A stretch of 64,000 nt of DNA from Candidatus Bipolaricaulota bacterium (GCA_028278555.1 JANQEA010000064.1:1-64000), one strand, 5' to 3'. Shown: positions 52,825 through 62,205, counted from the stretch's first letter. Program-made: numbers and translations. Notes: generated by a model not told the origin, from the sequence alone.

Positions 52825-54609
52825 CTAGCCGCCCATGACTTCGATCACTTCACACGTCGTGGTGTCTATGACGCCTTCGTCCGTGATTCGATACCGTGGA
52901 GCGACCTCCATGCCAAGCCAGAAGACGAAGAAGACCGGCGAACGCCACTGTGCTCCACCTGCACGCAGCTTCTCGTGCAGAAGGTCAAGTCCTGCGACAG
53001 TCTCGGTGAACGGCGCGGTGGCCATGAGTCCGACGAGGGGCAGTGGGACTTCACACTCGATCTTTCCGTCGCGCGTATGGACCAGACCGCCTTGGCTTTC
53101 GATTACCCGGTTGGCCGCCATCACGAGATCATCCAACGTTCGTCCGAGGGCCACGATGTTGTGATGGTCGTGAGCCATGCTCACAGCCAGTGCTCCCTCT
53201 CTCAGCCCATAGCCCTTGAGGAAGCCCAGCCCGATGGCATCGTTGTGACGACGATTCGCACACAACAGGTAGCAAAGGCCCTCGGTCTCCTCGACAACGA
53301 TCCGCCCATCTTGAAGCGTGACTTGGCAGTCGACGAGTTCAGTGAATCGATTGGTCTCGTTCAACTCGATCGCCTTCACGGTTCCTGTCGTGCCCGGCAC
53401 GCGAAGACGCTCGACAAGGTCTGGAAGCTCGATTGCGTCTCGTTCGATGGTGTGCAGCAGCTCCTCGGGGTAGGTGACCGGGCTCGGTTCGGACAGGAAT
53501 TCATCGTCCACGACACGCCCTGAGCAGATCACCCGGTCGAGCTCAAGAGAGTCAAGGGAATCGAGTATGGCAATATCCGCGCATGAACCCGGCTTGAGAG
53601 AGCCCACGAGATCATCGATGCGGTAGTGGGAGGCAATGTTGTAGGTCACCATTCGGATGGCATCGATCGGCGAAATCCCGCGGTCGATCGCTACACGCAC
53701 CTTGTGCAGCATGTATTGGTCGGGCCGCATGTCACTCGCCATGATATCGTCGGTGACCATACCAACTCTCTCCGTCGGCAGGTTCCTCTCAGCGATCGTG
53801 CCAACAAGCGTTTCCACTTCCGTGGCCAGTGTGCCGCTTCGCAGCATCACAAACACGCCCTTGCGTATCTTCTCTTCCACCTCGTCCGGCTGACGTAGCT
53901 CGTGGTCGGATCCGATTCCGACCGCAATGCAAGCGTCGAGATCCGCTCCTCGGTTGTAGAAGAGGTGCCCCTCCGGATGCTGGCCGCGCATCACCGCCTC
54001 GGTGATCAGCCGAAGATCGTCTGGGGTCCCCGACCTGAGCATCTTGAGAATCGTGTCGCCGATGACCTCCGAAAGACCGACCGTCTGGACGTTGGACAGG
54101 AAAGTCTCAGCTTCATCCGGAGACATCGTGCTCAGTGTTCGCTGAATCTCGGGAAGGAAGGGAAGACGCATCGGTATCATGAAGAAGGTCTTCATCGGTG
54201 AATAGACAGATGCATCCATCATCGCACGAAGGCCGGACGCTCCAGAGATCACGCCCACTTCATGGTAGTCAGTGACAATGGACGTAACGCCGCATTGCAC
54301 AGCCAGTCTGGAGTACGCGATGGGATCCAACAGGCTGCTTTCCACATGGATATGCCCGTCAATCAACCCAGGGACAAGGACCTTTCCGGTCGCGTCGACG
54401 ACGGAGGTCTCGAACGCACACGCATCCGTTGTGATCCGAGCGATCCAGTTCCGCCAGATCCAGATGTCGTTTCGGCTCACATCTCGTGTGAACACGTTGA
54501 CGACCTGCCCCCCGCGGACGACAAGATCGGGCGCGACCTCTCCAAGCGCAACCCTCCCCAGAGTATGACGCTCCTCAGTGGTCAGATGGAGTGGGGCTGA
54601 CAGACTCAT
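52825..54609 (-). CDS. ade: Adenine deaminase (second paralogue)
   Basis: The 594-residue protein has VLVPGLIDGHIHVESSLLDP, VTDYHEVGV (where the first paralogue has DPHEIA), SEVIGD, HPEGHLFYN, and MVTDDIMASDM. The C-terminal adenine-deaminase domain has AVSMAHDHHNIVALG. The two copies differ throughout, so they are distant paralogues rather than a recent duplication and may act on different purines. The ATG at 54609 follows AAGGATG. A GC-rich hairpin separates it from the binding protein gene upstream. Confidence 0.88.
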   Translation of the reverse strand: MSLSAPLHLTTEERHTLGRVALGEVAPDLVVRGGQVVNVFTRDVSRNDIWIWRNWIARITTDACAFETSVVDATGKVLVPGLIDGHIHVESSLLDPIAYSRLAVQCGVTSIVTDYHEVGVISGASGLRAMMDASVYSPMKTFFMIPMRLPFLPEIQRTLSTMSPDEAETFLSNVQTVGLSEVIGDTILKMLRSGTPDDLRLITEAVMRGQHPEGHLFYNRGADLDACIAVGIGSDHELRQPDEVEEKIRKGVFVMLRSGTLATEVETLVGTIAERNLPTERVGMVTDDIMASDMRPDQYMLHKVRVAIDRGISPIDAIRMVTYNIASHYRIDDLVGSLKPGSCADIAILDSLDSLELDRVICSGRVVDDEFLSEPSPVTYPEELLHTIERDAIELPDLVERLRVPGTTGTVKAIELNETNRFTELVDCQVTLQDGRIVVEETEGLCYLLCANRRHNDAIGLGFLKGYGLREGALAVSMAHDHHNIVALGRTLDDLVMAANRVIESQGGLVHTRDGKIECEVPLPLVGLMATAPFTETVAGLDLLHEKLRAGGAQWRSPVFFVFWLGMEVAPRYRITDEGVIDTTTCEVIEVMGG

Positions 54610-54678
54610 TGCATCATCCTTTCGGCGAACCATGAGGACAGAATCGGCTCCCGGGAGGGCGCCGAACTGAAGAAAGGC

Positions 54679-54700
54679 CCGCGGCGGGCAACCGCCGCGG
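54679..54700 (-). terminator. Hairpin between the binding-protein and ade genes
   Basis: CCGCGGCGG, loop GCAA, CCGCCGCGG: a perfect 9-bp GC stem 12 bases past the binding-protein stop. It may partly terminate or protect the abundant binding-protein mRNA ahead of the ade gene. Confidence 0.5.
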
Positions 54701-54711
54701 ACCGAAGACTG

Positions 54712-56226
54712 CTACTCAAGTACTGCGTCGTACATCCACAGGAACTCATCTGAACGTGGTGTCCACGTTAGACGCGAGCTGAAACCGTAGAGCACGGGCT
54801 GTTTGTACAGATCGATGATCGGCGCCGCCTCCAGGATGAGCTCGGCGGTCTTGTGGTAGATCGCGATACGATCCGCTTGGTTGATCGTCGAGTTGCCCGC
54901 ATTGATCAGAGCATCGATGACCGGATCGTCGATCGTCCACAGCAAGCCGGTCGATCGAATGATGAAGTCATACACATACGATGCATCAAAGGGCGCATTC
55001 CCCCAGCCAGCGAAGTACATCGGTGAAGACGTATGGCTGAAGATGGCGCCATTGAAGGCACCGAACTCCAGGACGTTGATGTTGACGGTGACGCCGACCT
55101 GGCCGAGGAATCCCGCGAGCGCCTCCGCGACTTCTTTGTCGTTGATGTAGCGCCCGTTGAGACTATCCATCGAGATCTCAAACCCATTTGGATATCCCGC
55201 GTCGGCAAGCAGCTGACGGGCCCGTGCCGGGTCGTAGGGGTAAGGATCGAGAGCCGGATTGAACCCCAGATCGGTGGATGTGGTCATCGCGACAGTCTCC
55301 TCGGCGAGTCCGTAGAGGAGATTCTCGATGATTGCCTGCTTGTCGATCGCGAAGTTCAGCGCCAAGCGCACGCGCACATCTTGAAGCGGACTGTCTTGTC
55401 GCGTGTCGAGGCCCACGAACATCACACGAGTGCCGGTCGCGATACCAAGCCGTGTGCCCGGGTTGTTTTCGATCTGATCCATCGCGGAAAGCGGAGGATC
55501 GGCGATGAGATCGGCATCCCCCCCGAGAAGGGTGGTGACACGGCTCGCCGGCGACGATATGAATCGGAACACAACGCTTTCCACCTGGGCCGGCCCCTGC
55601 CAGTAGTCGTCATTCCGCTCCAAGACAATCTGATTTCCGCGGTCCCAGCGTACGAACTTGAACGGACCGGTCCCAATCGGAGCGGCATCGAAGTCCGTGC
55701 CCACCTCGGCGACGTGCAGCGGCGGGATGATCTGAAGCTCACTGAAGTAGTGTTCGGCCAATGCGAACGTCTTGTTGGCAATGATCTTGACGGTGAGCTC
55801 GTCGATCACTTCGACGGCCTCAATCCAGCCCAAGTCAGTCGCTCGGGTCGAGTTGAGTGCCGGATCGAAGATCCGATTGACCGTGGCTACGACGGCATCC
55901 GCTGTCAGCGCCTCCCCGTTGTGGAAGGTTACGCCCGGGCGAAGGTAGAAGATCCACGCATTCTCATCCTCGAGCGTCTCGAAGGATTCCGCCAGGGCGG
56001 GGATGATCGATCCGTCTGCATTCCTCTGCAGTAGCGAGTCGAAGATGTTCATCGTCACGTTGTAGGTCGGGTTCTCACGATGAACTGTGGGGTCAAGTCC
56101 TGTCGGTTCCGCACCTTGAACGACGACGAGCTCGCCGTCGGCTGCGAACGCAGCCCACCCGATGAGCGAGCAGACAAGTGCCGTGATCGTTAGGACGAGA
56201 GTAGCTCTGATGTGTTTGTGTCCCAT
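54712..56226 (-). CDS. Extracellular solute-binding protein, family 5 (Opp/Dpp type)
   Basis: The 504-residue protein has a signal peptide (about 1-29, ending AAFA) and the SBP family 5 landmarks: QGAEPTGLDPTVHRENPTYNV, WIFYLRPGVTFHNGEALTADAVV, FAIDKQAIIENLLYG and PIIDLYKQPVLYGF. It probably delivers a substrate to the DppB/DppC-like permeases encoded close by. The purine neighbourhood raises the possibility that the ligand is a nucleobase or nucleoside derivative rather than a peptide. GAGGAGG lies 11 bases ahead of the ATG. Confidence 0.92.
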   Translation of the reverse strand: MGHKHIRATLVLTITALVCSLIGWAAFAADGELVVVQGAEPTGLDPTVHRENPTYNVTMNIFDSLLQRNADGSIIPALAESFETLEDENAWIFYLRPGVTFHNGEALTADAVVATVNRIFDPALNSTRATDLGWIEAVEVIDELTVKIIANKTFALAEHYFSELQIIPPLHVAEVGTDFDAAPIGTGPFKFVRWDRGNQIVLERNDDYWQGPAQVESVVFRFISSPASRVTTLLGGDADLIADPPLSAMDQIENNPGTRLGIATGTRVMFVGLDTRQDSPLQDVRVRLALNFAIDKQAIIENLLYGLAEETVAMTTSTDLGFNPALDPYPYDPARARQLLADAGYPNGFEISMDSLNGRYINDKEVAEALAGFLGQVGVTVNINVLEFGAFNGAIFSHTSSPMYFAGWGNAPFDASYVYDFIIRSTGLLWTIDDPVIDALINAGNSTINQADRIAIYHKTAELILEAAPIIDLYKQPVLYGFSSRLTWTPRSDEFLWMYDAVLE

Positions 56227-56238
56227 GCTTGGGACCAC

Positions 56239-56790
56239 CTCCTCAATGCTTGGTCGCTGGCAGCAACGTGAGATTGCCGCCCCCCTGGCTACTACGATGC
56301 CTGTTGTCTCTGCGCCTCAGTCTAGTGATGTTTGGTGCTTTGGAGCAAGATTTGGCGGTGTCGTCTCGATACCCATTTCCGGATGTCTTCCGTCATTCGG
56401 CAGGGGGTGCCGAATGCTGCATGACAGTCTGGCAGTATTGCCGGCAAGCAGCGCAAGCCGCCTTGGTCTCACGCCCCGATCCGGCAACACGTAGGCCGGC
56501 ATTGCTGTTCGGCCTACCGGAGGCTCGCATCATCACAGGGAGCCCAGTAACAGCTGGCTTGCTACAGACGACGAGTGGGCTGCTGACGATCGTCGACGAG
56601 CACCGCCAGATCGTCTACTGAACGAGAACTCTGTGAGGCTCCTCGGGATTGGCGCCCACATGAAGCACTTGATCTGCGACTGGGGGAAGCTCTTGACTGC
56701 GTCCATGCACACGATGCCCCGGCTGGATGCGACACAATGGAGTAGTTGCATTTGCCGTGTCGATTGCAGAATCTCGGGGTAGGAGGTCCA
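56239..56790. other. Intergenic gap with two inverted repeats and a promoter
   Basis: No gene is supported. Nearest the binding-protein gene are -35/-10-like boxes on the minus strand (TTGCTC at 56348-56343 and TAGACT at 56324-56319, 18 bases apart). Further right are ATTCGGCA-GGGGG-TGCCGAAT (56395-56415) and GTAGGCCG...CGGCCTAC (56491-56517). Long open frames on both strands here do not resemble proteins. Confidence 0.5.
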
Positions 56791-57375
56791 ATGGGAAGAT
56801 ACACAAGAAGGCTTGCCAAGCGCTCCGCCGTTTGCGTTCCTTGTCTTGTTCTTGTCGCTTTGGTCTTGGCCTCCTGTGGTGCCAACGAGCAGGTCGTTTC
56901 CGATCGCACAGCTGGACTGAATGGCGGGTTCGAGCTGTTGGCGGATGGATTCCCAGTGAACTGGGCATTTGCTCCAAACCCAGCGTCCGATGACTCGTAT
57001 CGGATCTCCGTTGATTCGAGTGACCGCGTCGAGGGGAATCAGTCCCTGCGCGTCACGAGTTCTCGCGGTACATCGACAAAGGTGTTCCGCAGTCAGCGTG
57101 TCTTAGTGGAGACAGGGAAGACGTATCGCATTGCGTACTCAGTGAAGGGCAAAGGCGTCTCTCTGGAGGTGCGACGAACGACGATGAACTCGTCCGGCAC
57201 GACGAACATACGATCGGATATCATCGGGAAGCTGTCGAGTTCCTCGCCAGACTGGGTCTACCAAGAGGAGATACTCGCAGTTGCAGCCGGCGAGGCGAAG
57301 GTCTTTCTCACGTTCTTGGTCGACGGCGCCGGCGTCCTCTGGTGTGATGATGTCAGGATCGAAGAGGAAATCTAG
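56791..57375 (+). CDS. Lipoprotein with a carbohydrate-binding-like beta sandwich
   Basis: The 194-residue protein has a lipoprotein signal (VLASC, lipid-modified cysteine near residue 31). A single domain follows that resembles CBM4/9-type jelly rolls: NGGFELLADGFPVNWAFAPN, YRISVDSSDRVEGNQSLRVTS, then TYRIAYSVKGKG and VLWCDDVRIEEE at the end. No catalytic motif is seen; a binding role is likely. AGGAGG precedes the ATG at five bases. Confidence 0.75.
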   Translation: MGRYTRRLAKRSAVCVPCLVLVALVLASCGANEQVVSDRTAGLNGGFELLADGFPVNWAFAPNPASDDSYRISVDSSDRVEGNQSLRVTSSRGTSTKVFRSQRVLVETGKTYRIAYSVKGKGVSLEVRRTTMNSSGTTNIRSDIIGKLSSSSPDWVYQEEILAVAAGEAKVFLTFLVDGAGVLWCDDVRIEEEI

Positions 57376-57426
57376 AGCGAACGTCGACGGAAGCATCTCG
57401 CGATGAGTCACAGATCACGATGTGGG

Positions 57427-57468
57427 GCGAACGAGTCCGTTCTACATTCAGGCCCACGGACTCGGAGC
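57427..57468 (+). repeat. Dispersed intergenic repeat, copy 8
   Basis: GCGAACGAGTCCGTTCTACA, TTCAGGCCCACGGACTCGG. It shares GTTCTACATTCAG with copies 1-3, but the tRNA-like CCCC block has decayed, and ACGAGTCCGT and ACGGACTCG now form an inverted repeat. Confidence 0.55.
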
Positions 57469-57500
57469 TTCAGAAGATGGCTCGCCGCCCGTGAAGAGGG

Positions 57501-57884
57501 CTAGCTCGTGACGCCCCTCTCTCTCGGGAGCATCAGGATGTGGGCTGTTACGGCGATCCCGATGCCTCCGAGAACACTGCGCGCCCACCACGCATCGACG
57601 GCCAGCGCACTCGATAAGGCGAGCACACCCCAGAGAAGCCCGAGCGTCACGAGCTTGTGTCGGCCACTCATGCAGCGGCGTTCGTAGTACCTCCGAAGGT
57701 AGTCACCGATCAGACGATTGCCGAGGAGCCATCCGTACAGGCGGTCCGAGCTTCGAGCGTAGAGGTACGCGGCCAGTAACAGGAACGGCGTCGTCGGAAG
57801 GATCGGCACGAAGGCGCCGACGATCCCAATGCCGGCCGAGGCGGTCCCGCCGGCGATCATGAGAACTCGTCTGGAGCGTGTCAT
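57501..57884 (-). CDS. YbaN/DUF454-family membrane protein
   Basis: This 127-residue protein has the family start GIVGAFVPILPTTPFLLLAAYLYARSS, followed by YGWLLGNRLIGDYLRRYYERR, then two membrane segments. The function is unknown. GGAGGAGGAAGGC is upstream of the ATG. A repeat copy lies 33 bases past its stop. Confidence 0.88.
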   Translation of the reverse strand: MTRSRRVLMIAGGTASAGIGIVGAFVPILPTTPFLLLAAYLYARSSDRLYGWLLGNRLIGDYLRRYYERRCMSGRHKLVTLGLLWGVLALSSALAVDAWWARSVLGGIGIAVTAHILMLPRERGVTS

Positions 57885-57953
57885 GCCTTCCTCCTCCGGC
57901 GTAGATCGGTACATTCAGTGAGCGATCATCCGGCGTGACCGCCCTCCTGCCCA

Positions 57954-59420
57954 CTAGCTCATCCCGAGCCCTCTGGCGATGCCGTCGCCGTAGTCGGCGT
58001 CGATCCGCCGGAAGTGCTCGACCATCTTCTCCTGGAGATCCTTCGAGACGTTCTTGAGAGAGCCGACGATGTTCTCGATCAACCGCCCCTGCTCATCGGC
58101 CGGCAGAAGCCTGTACAAGTTTCCGGGCTGGGCGTAGTCGTCGTCCACGCCCCGCTCCTGCTCGTAGCGTGCAGCGTCTCCGGAGATCTTGAGCGGCGGC
58201 TCCTTGTACGCGGGATTCGCCTTCGGACCACCGAACGTGTTCGGCTCGTAGTTCGGCGAAGCGCCGCCGTTGTCATCGAACCGCATGTGGCCATCGCGTT
58301 GGTAGTTGTTCGGCGTCGTCGCCTTCGGCGCGTTCACTGGGAGCCGCTCGAAATTGACGCCGAGGCGATACCGATGCGCATCGGCGTAGGCGAACAGGCG
58401 TGCCTGGAGCATCTTGCACGGCGAGAACGAGATCCCCGGCGGGACGTTCGCCGGCGAGAAAGCGGCCTGCTCGACATCGGCGAAGTAGTTCGCCGGATTT
58501 CTGTTCAGCTCGAGCACACCGACCTCGATCAGCGGGTAGTCGGCGTGCGGCCAGACCTTGGTCAGGTCGAACGGGTTCCATCGATAGGTCTCCGCCTCGA
58601 CCTCCGGCATCACCTGGACGTAGAGCGTCCACTTCGGGTACTCGGCCTGTTCGATCAGCTCGAACAGCTGCCGCGTGTGGTAGTCAGGGTCAGAACCGGC
58701 CAGGCAATCGGCCTCATCCTGCATCATGTTCTTGATTCCCTGCTGCGTCTTGAAATGGAACTTGACCCAGAAGCGCTCATCCACCGAGTTGATGAAGCTG
58801 TACGTATGGCTCCCGTAGCCGTTCATGTACGGGATCCCGGCGGGAATCCCTCGATCCGAGTAGAGGATCGTCACCTGATGAAGCGCTTCGGGGACCTGCG
58901 ACCAGAAGTCCCATTGCGGCGTGTCGTCCTTGTAGTTTGTCTGCGGATCTCTCTTCTGCGTGTGGATGAAGTCGGGGAACTTGATCGCGTCGCGGATGAA
59001 GAAGGTCGGCGTGTTGTTCCCGACCATGTCCCAGTTGCCCTCCTCGGTATAGAACTTGAGGGCGAACCCGCGAACGTCACGCACCGTGTCCGCCGATCCC
59101 TTCTCTCCGGCGACCGTCGAGAAGCGACCGAGAACCTCCGTCTGCTTGCCAATCTCGGAGAAGACCTTCGCCTTGGTGTACTGCGTGATGTCGTGGGCCA
59201 CCGTGAACGTTCCGAACGCTCCGGCTGCCTTCGCATGTACGACGCGCTCCGGGATTCGCTCCCGATTGAAGTGCGCGAGCTTCTCCAGCAGATGATGATC
59301 CTGGAGGAGCATCGGTCCGCGCGCTCCCGCCGTCAGGGAGGTCTGGTTGTCGTCGACCGGGATGCCCGCCGCCGTCGTCAGCTGTTGCGCATTCCCCTTG
59401 TTCTGTGCCTTGTCTGCCAT
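57954..59420 (-). CDS. katA: Monofunctional heme catalase
   Basis: The clade 3-type catalase of 488 residues breaks down hydrogen peroxide. The catalytic His62 ([14 protein letters not shown]), Asn135 ([10 protein letters not shown]) and the heme-ligand Tyr ([14 protein letters not shown], near residue 348) are all present. It starts 13 bases after perR ends and has AAGGAGG upstream, so perR and katA form one operon. Confidence 0.97.
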   Translation of the reverse strand: MADKAQNKGNAQQLTTAAGIPVDDNQTSLTAGARGPMLLQDHHLLEKLAHFNRERIPERVVHAKAAGAFGTFTVAHDITQYTKAKVFSEIGKQTEVLGRFSTVAGEKGSADTVRDVRGFALKFYTEEGNWDMVGNNTPTFFIRDAIKFPDFIHTQKRDPQTNYKDDTPQWDFWSQVPEALHQVTILYSDRGIPAGIPYMNGYGSHTYSFINSVDERFWVKFHFKTQQGIKNMMQDEADCLAGSDPDYHTRQLFELIEQAEYPKWTLYVQVMPEVEAETYRWNPFDLTKVWPHADYPLIEVGVLELNRNPANYFADVEQAAFSPANVPPGISFSPCKMLQARLFAYADAHRYRLGVNFERLPVNAPKATTPNNYQRDGHMRFDDNGGASPNYEPNTFGGPKANPAYKEPPLKISGDAARYEQERGVDDDYAQPGNLYRLLPADEQGRLIENIVGSLKNVSKDLQEKMVEHFRRIDADYGDGIARGLGMS

Positions 59421-59433
59421 CGCGATCCTCCTT

Positions 59434-59868
59434 CTATCCCTCGCAGTCTCGGCAGATCCCGTAGACCTGGAGCTGTCGGGACGCGGCAGTTCCGTGCTTC
59501 GTGGCTCCGTCGGGGAGCGTCATCTCATCGACTTCCTCGCTCTCGAAGTCGATGATCCTCCCGCAGCTCGTACAGATGAAGTGATGGTGTGGCCTGTGAT
59601 TCCCGTCGAACCGCACCCGCTCTCCCGTCGCGTGGACCCGACTGATCAGGTCGTGCTCTTCCAAGAACGAAAGGGTCCGGTAGACCGTGTCGAACGAGAT
59701 CGTCGGCATCCGTTCGCGAACGCGCTGCAGTACCGAATGCGCGTCCGGGTGCTCGGACGACTCCACGACGACCCGGAGGACTTCGCGCCGCTGATGGGTG
59801 ACTCGGGCGCCCGCCTTGCGACATGCCTTCTCAAGGTCTTTCAGTCTCGCTTCGGTGTCGGCGTTCAG
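59434..59868 (-). CDS. perR: PerR-like Fur-family peroxide regulator, probable CUG start
   Basis: The 144-residue protein has a winged helix ([31 protein letters not shown]) and a C-terminal domain with [11 protein letters not shown] and CRDCEG zinc sites, as in PerR. The N-terminal helix-turn-helix is encoded upstream of the first GTG (59766). Between an upstream in-frame TAG and that GTG there is no ATG, GTG or TTG. A perfect AGGAGG (59874-59879) is five bases before an in-frame CTG at 59868, so CTG is the likely start. Adjacency to katA suggests peroxide control of the operon. Confidence 0.88.
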   Translation of the reverse strand: MNADTEARLKDLEKACRKAGARVTHQRREVLRVVVESSEHPDAHSVLQRVRERMPTISFDTVYRTLSFLEEHDLISRVHATGERVRFDGNHRPHHHFICTSCGRIIDFESEEVDEMTLPDGATKHGTAASRQLQVYGICRDCEG

Positions 59869-60024
59869 CGGAGCCTCCTATGCACGATATCTTCCCTTTT
59901 CGGAATCAGTCTACAATAAGATCGGCAGACGGTCCAATCGGCTGCTTCGCTTTCATCGTCGGCAGAACGCCACGATGCAGCTTGTCCCCTTCATCGCTCG
60001 CCGCATCCTCGCTATCATTGCGCC

Positions 60025-60525
60025 ATGAGTGAGCCTCGCAGGGAACCACGGGTCGAGCGCGTCGGCGGGTATCTCCACCGAGTTGTGCCGATTCTCGACA
60101 ACGCAGGGAAAGTGCTCGACTACGCCCTGAAGCCGCTCATGGTTGAGTTCCGCCCGCGTGATCTGATGCAGGTGATCATCGGGGCCGCAATTCTGGCAGT
60201 GCCCGTAGCCTTCACGGAAGAGACCTGGCGGCTGGGCGAGACACTCCCACTTGGGAACGTGCTCATCCTGAGTGCGATCTCCCTTCTCTTCATTGCACTG
60301 TTCGTCTACTTCAACTTCTACCGCTTCGCATTCAAAGGGCACGCCTTCGAGTACACGAAACGCGTGCTGGCCATCTACTTCTTCTCGCTGGTTGTTGTGG
60401 GAGCACTCCTCACGGTCATCCAGATAGCGCCTTGGACGACAGATACACTCTTGGCAGTCAAGCGGACCTTGATCGTGGCCTTCCCTGCGTCCATGAGTGC
60501 CGCAGTCAGCGATGCGCTGAAGTAG
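60025..60525 (+). CDS. DUF2391-family membrane protein
   Basis: The 166-residue protein has four membrane segments, with the family-typical FRPRDLMQVIIGAAILAVPVAFTEE and later a basic loop FAFKGHAFEYTKRVLAIYFFSL. The closing AFPASMSAAVSDALK is also conserved. The function is unknown. Confidence 0.82.
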   Translation: MSEPRREPRVERVGGYLHRVVPILDNAGKVLDYALKPLMVEFRPRDLMQVIIGAAILAVPVAFTEETWRLGETLPLGNVLILSAISLLFIALFVYFNFYRFAFKGHAFEYTKRVLAIYFFSLVVVGALLTVIQIAPWTTDTLLAVKRTLIVAFPASMSAAVSDALK

Positions 60526-60581
60526 GCTGGCATTTCGTGCTTGTAGGATCGGCTCGCGCCGTCAGGACGGGGATCACTGCA

Positions 60582-60625
60582 CAGCAACCAACGCCGCCTG
60601 CGCTCGGACTCACTGCCTCCAAGAC
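60582..60625 (+). repeat. Dispersed intergenic repeat, copy 9 (degenerate)
   Basis: CAGCAACCAACGCCGCCTGCG followed by CTCGGACTCACTGCCTCCAA aligns with the 38569 copy (CTGCGCTC, CTCCA) but is diverged. Confidence 0.45.
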
Positions 60626-60627
60626 GT

Positions 60628-60720
60628 CTAGGTCTGAGCGATCCATGCGAACAGCAGCGACAGCGCCACGACGAGTACCGCGGTCCCCAGCACCAGATAG
60701 GTTGCGAGTCGATGTCTCAT
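60628..60720 (-). CDS. 30-residue single-span membrane peptide
   Basis: The peptide reads MRHRLATYLVLGTAVLVVAL, then SLLFAWIAQT: positive N-terminus and one membrane helix. It starts four bases after the stop of the ferric-reductase-like gene, so it may be translated by coupling. Peptides of this type are often subunits that stabilise heme-containing membrane complexes. Too short for the usual gene finders. Confidence 0.5.
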   Translation of the reverse strand: MRHRLATYLVLGTAVLVVALSLLFAWIAQT

Positions 60721-60724
60721 GGCT

Positions 60725-62062
60725 CTAGGCGAGATTGAATCTCTCGGTATGAATCTGCTGGACCGGAACGCCCAGCCGAACAAGCAGCGCCTCGATGGCG
60801 TCCATCATCGGTGGAGGTCCGCAAAGGTAGATCTCGCACGCGCCCTCCTTGCAGCTTGGGGGCAGGATTTCCGACAGGATCTCAGGCCCGATTCGTCCGT
60901 GCGGTCCCTTCCATTCGTCGTCAGCGACCGTCGGAACGAGATGCAACCGGAGATTCAGATCCTCGCCAATCCCCTCCAGCTCCTCACGAAACGTCATCTC
61001 TTCGAGCGATCGTGCGGCGTAGATCAGAGTGCAGCGCCTCGTGTCGCGCCGATCCCGCATCGTTCGAAGCATGCTCATCATCGGCGTGATGCCGATACCA
61101 CCGGCAATGAAGACGAACTCCTCGGCAGCGGGCCGTCGATCCAGGGAGAACGCACCGAACGGACCATCCACGTAGACACGTATGCCGACGTCCAGGTCTG
61201 CGATCCGGTTTGTGAAGTCGCCGGTTGCCTTGATCGTGAACACCGGCGATCCGGGATCGGCCGCGCTGCTCGAATATGAGAATGGATGCTCGAGATCGGC
61301 AAACGGTGACCGCCCGACCGTGATCCATGCGAACTGCCCAGGAGCGAAGCGCGCCCCGGCGTGACCGAGCGGCGCCAGGCGGAGGCTCCACGCGCTGCCC
61401 CGTTCTTCGGTGATGCTCGCGATTTCGTAGGGACGAAGCTTCATCGCGATCGGCCGAATCACGCGCGCGTACGCCAGCGCTCCGATCCACACCGCGGCGT
61501 AGGCAGCCCAAAGAACGCGCTTCCAGGGCAGAGAGAGGTAGATCCCCACGAGCTGCATGTGCGTCATCGCAAACGCGACCGCGCCCATCGCCAGCAGCCC
61601 GTGGGTGATCCGCCAGGTGATGTACTCCACCCGCAGCTTCTTGCGGAAGACCGAGACGAGCACGAGGGCAAGCAGGCACAAGAGCGATGCGAATGCAAAG
61701 CGGGCGCGCACAGGTGCTGACCAGAATGCGAGCAGGCTCCATGTGCTGGCATCGTCAACCGCAAGGACGATCAGATGCAGGAGCACCAAGCCCGCCGCGA
61801 CGACGCTGATTCGATGGTGGAAGTAGTAGACGACGTCGCTGCCGAACGGGCGCTTGAGGGATGGAATGCGAGCCGTGAGAACGAACTGAAGGCCAACAAT
61901 GCTCATGGCACAGAACGCCATCGCGACGGAGAAGTCGCGCAGAAAGGGCCTCCCCTCCGGCCGGGGTCCGATCAACATGACGAGCACGGGGGCGGCCACG
62001 ACGAAGACGTACACAAGGATCCAGGGGAACCACTCGCTTGTCCGAAGCTTCTTCCCTCGCAT
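60725..62062 (-). CDS. Ferric reductase-like transmembrane oxidoreductase with FAD/NAD(P)H domains
   Basis: The 445-residue protein has six to seven membrane segments with paired heme histidines (FHHRIS and VLLHLIVLAV; ITHGLL and FAMTHMQLVG). A cytoplasmic ferredoxin-reductase module follows with HPFSYSS (FAD), GGIGITPMMSML (NAD(P)H) and CGPPPMM. The layout is that of the NOX/ferric reductase group, moving electrons from NAD(P)H across the membrane. The electron acceptor is not identified. Confidence 0.9.
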   Translation of the reverse strand: MRGKKLRTSEWFPWILVYVFVVAAPVLVMLIGPRPEGRPFLRDFSVAMAFCAMSIVGLQFVLTARIPSLKRPFGSDVVYYFHHRISVVAAGLVLLHLIVLAVDDASTWSLLAFWSAPVRARFAFASLLCLLALVLVSVFRKKLRVEYITWRITHGLLAMGAVAFAMTHMQLVGIYLSLPWKRVLWAAYAAVWIGALAYARVIRPIAMKLRPYEIASITEERGSAWSLRLAPLGHAGARFAPGQFAWITVGRSPFADLEHPFSYSSSAADPGSPVFTIKATGDFTNRIADLDVGIRVYVDGPFGAFSLDRRPAAEEFVFIAGGIGITPMMSMLRTMRDRRDTRRCTLIYAARSLEEMTFREELEGIGEDLNLRLHLVPTVADDEWKGPHGRIGPEILSEILPPSCKEGACEIYLCGPPPMMDAIEALLVRLGVPVQQIHTERFNLA

Positions 62063-62205
62063 GTCTCGATTCTACCGCTCCAGCCGACACTGTGGAGAAG
62101 ACCGACGAAACCCGCTACGACGTGGCCATTGATACGGCCCCCAATCCTCGAGGGTGAGGTGAGTGGCGTTGGTGTAGCATGCAGAAGCTGGGTGAGGAGG
62201 TCTTC

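Noticed and set aside
32381..60625. Reading the dispersed repeats as integron attC sites
   Set aside because: Copies lack paired RYYYAAC and GTTRRRY cores, the long imperfect hairpin and the unidirectional single-gene cassettes of integrons. The tRNA-end match is a better explanation.
32381..60625. Reading the dispersed repeats as a CRISPR array
   Set aside because: Copies are hundreds to thousands of bases apart with genes between them and no cas genes.
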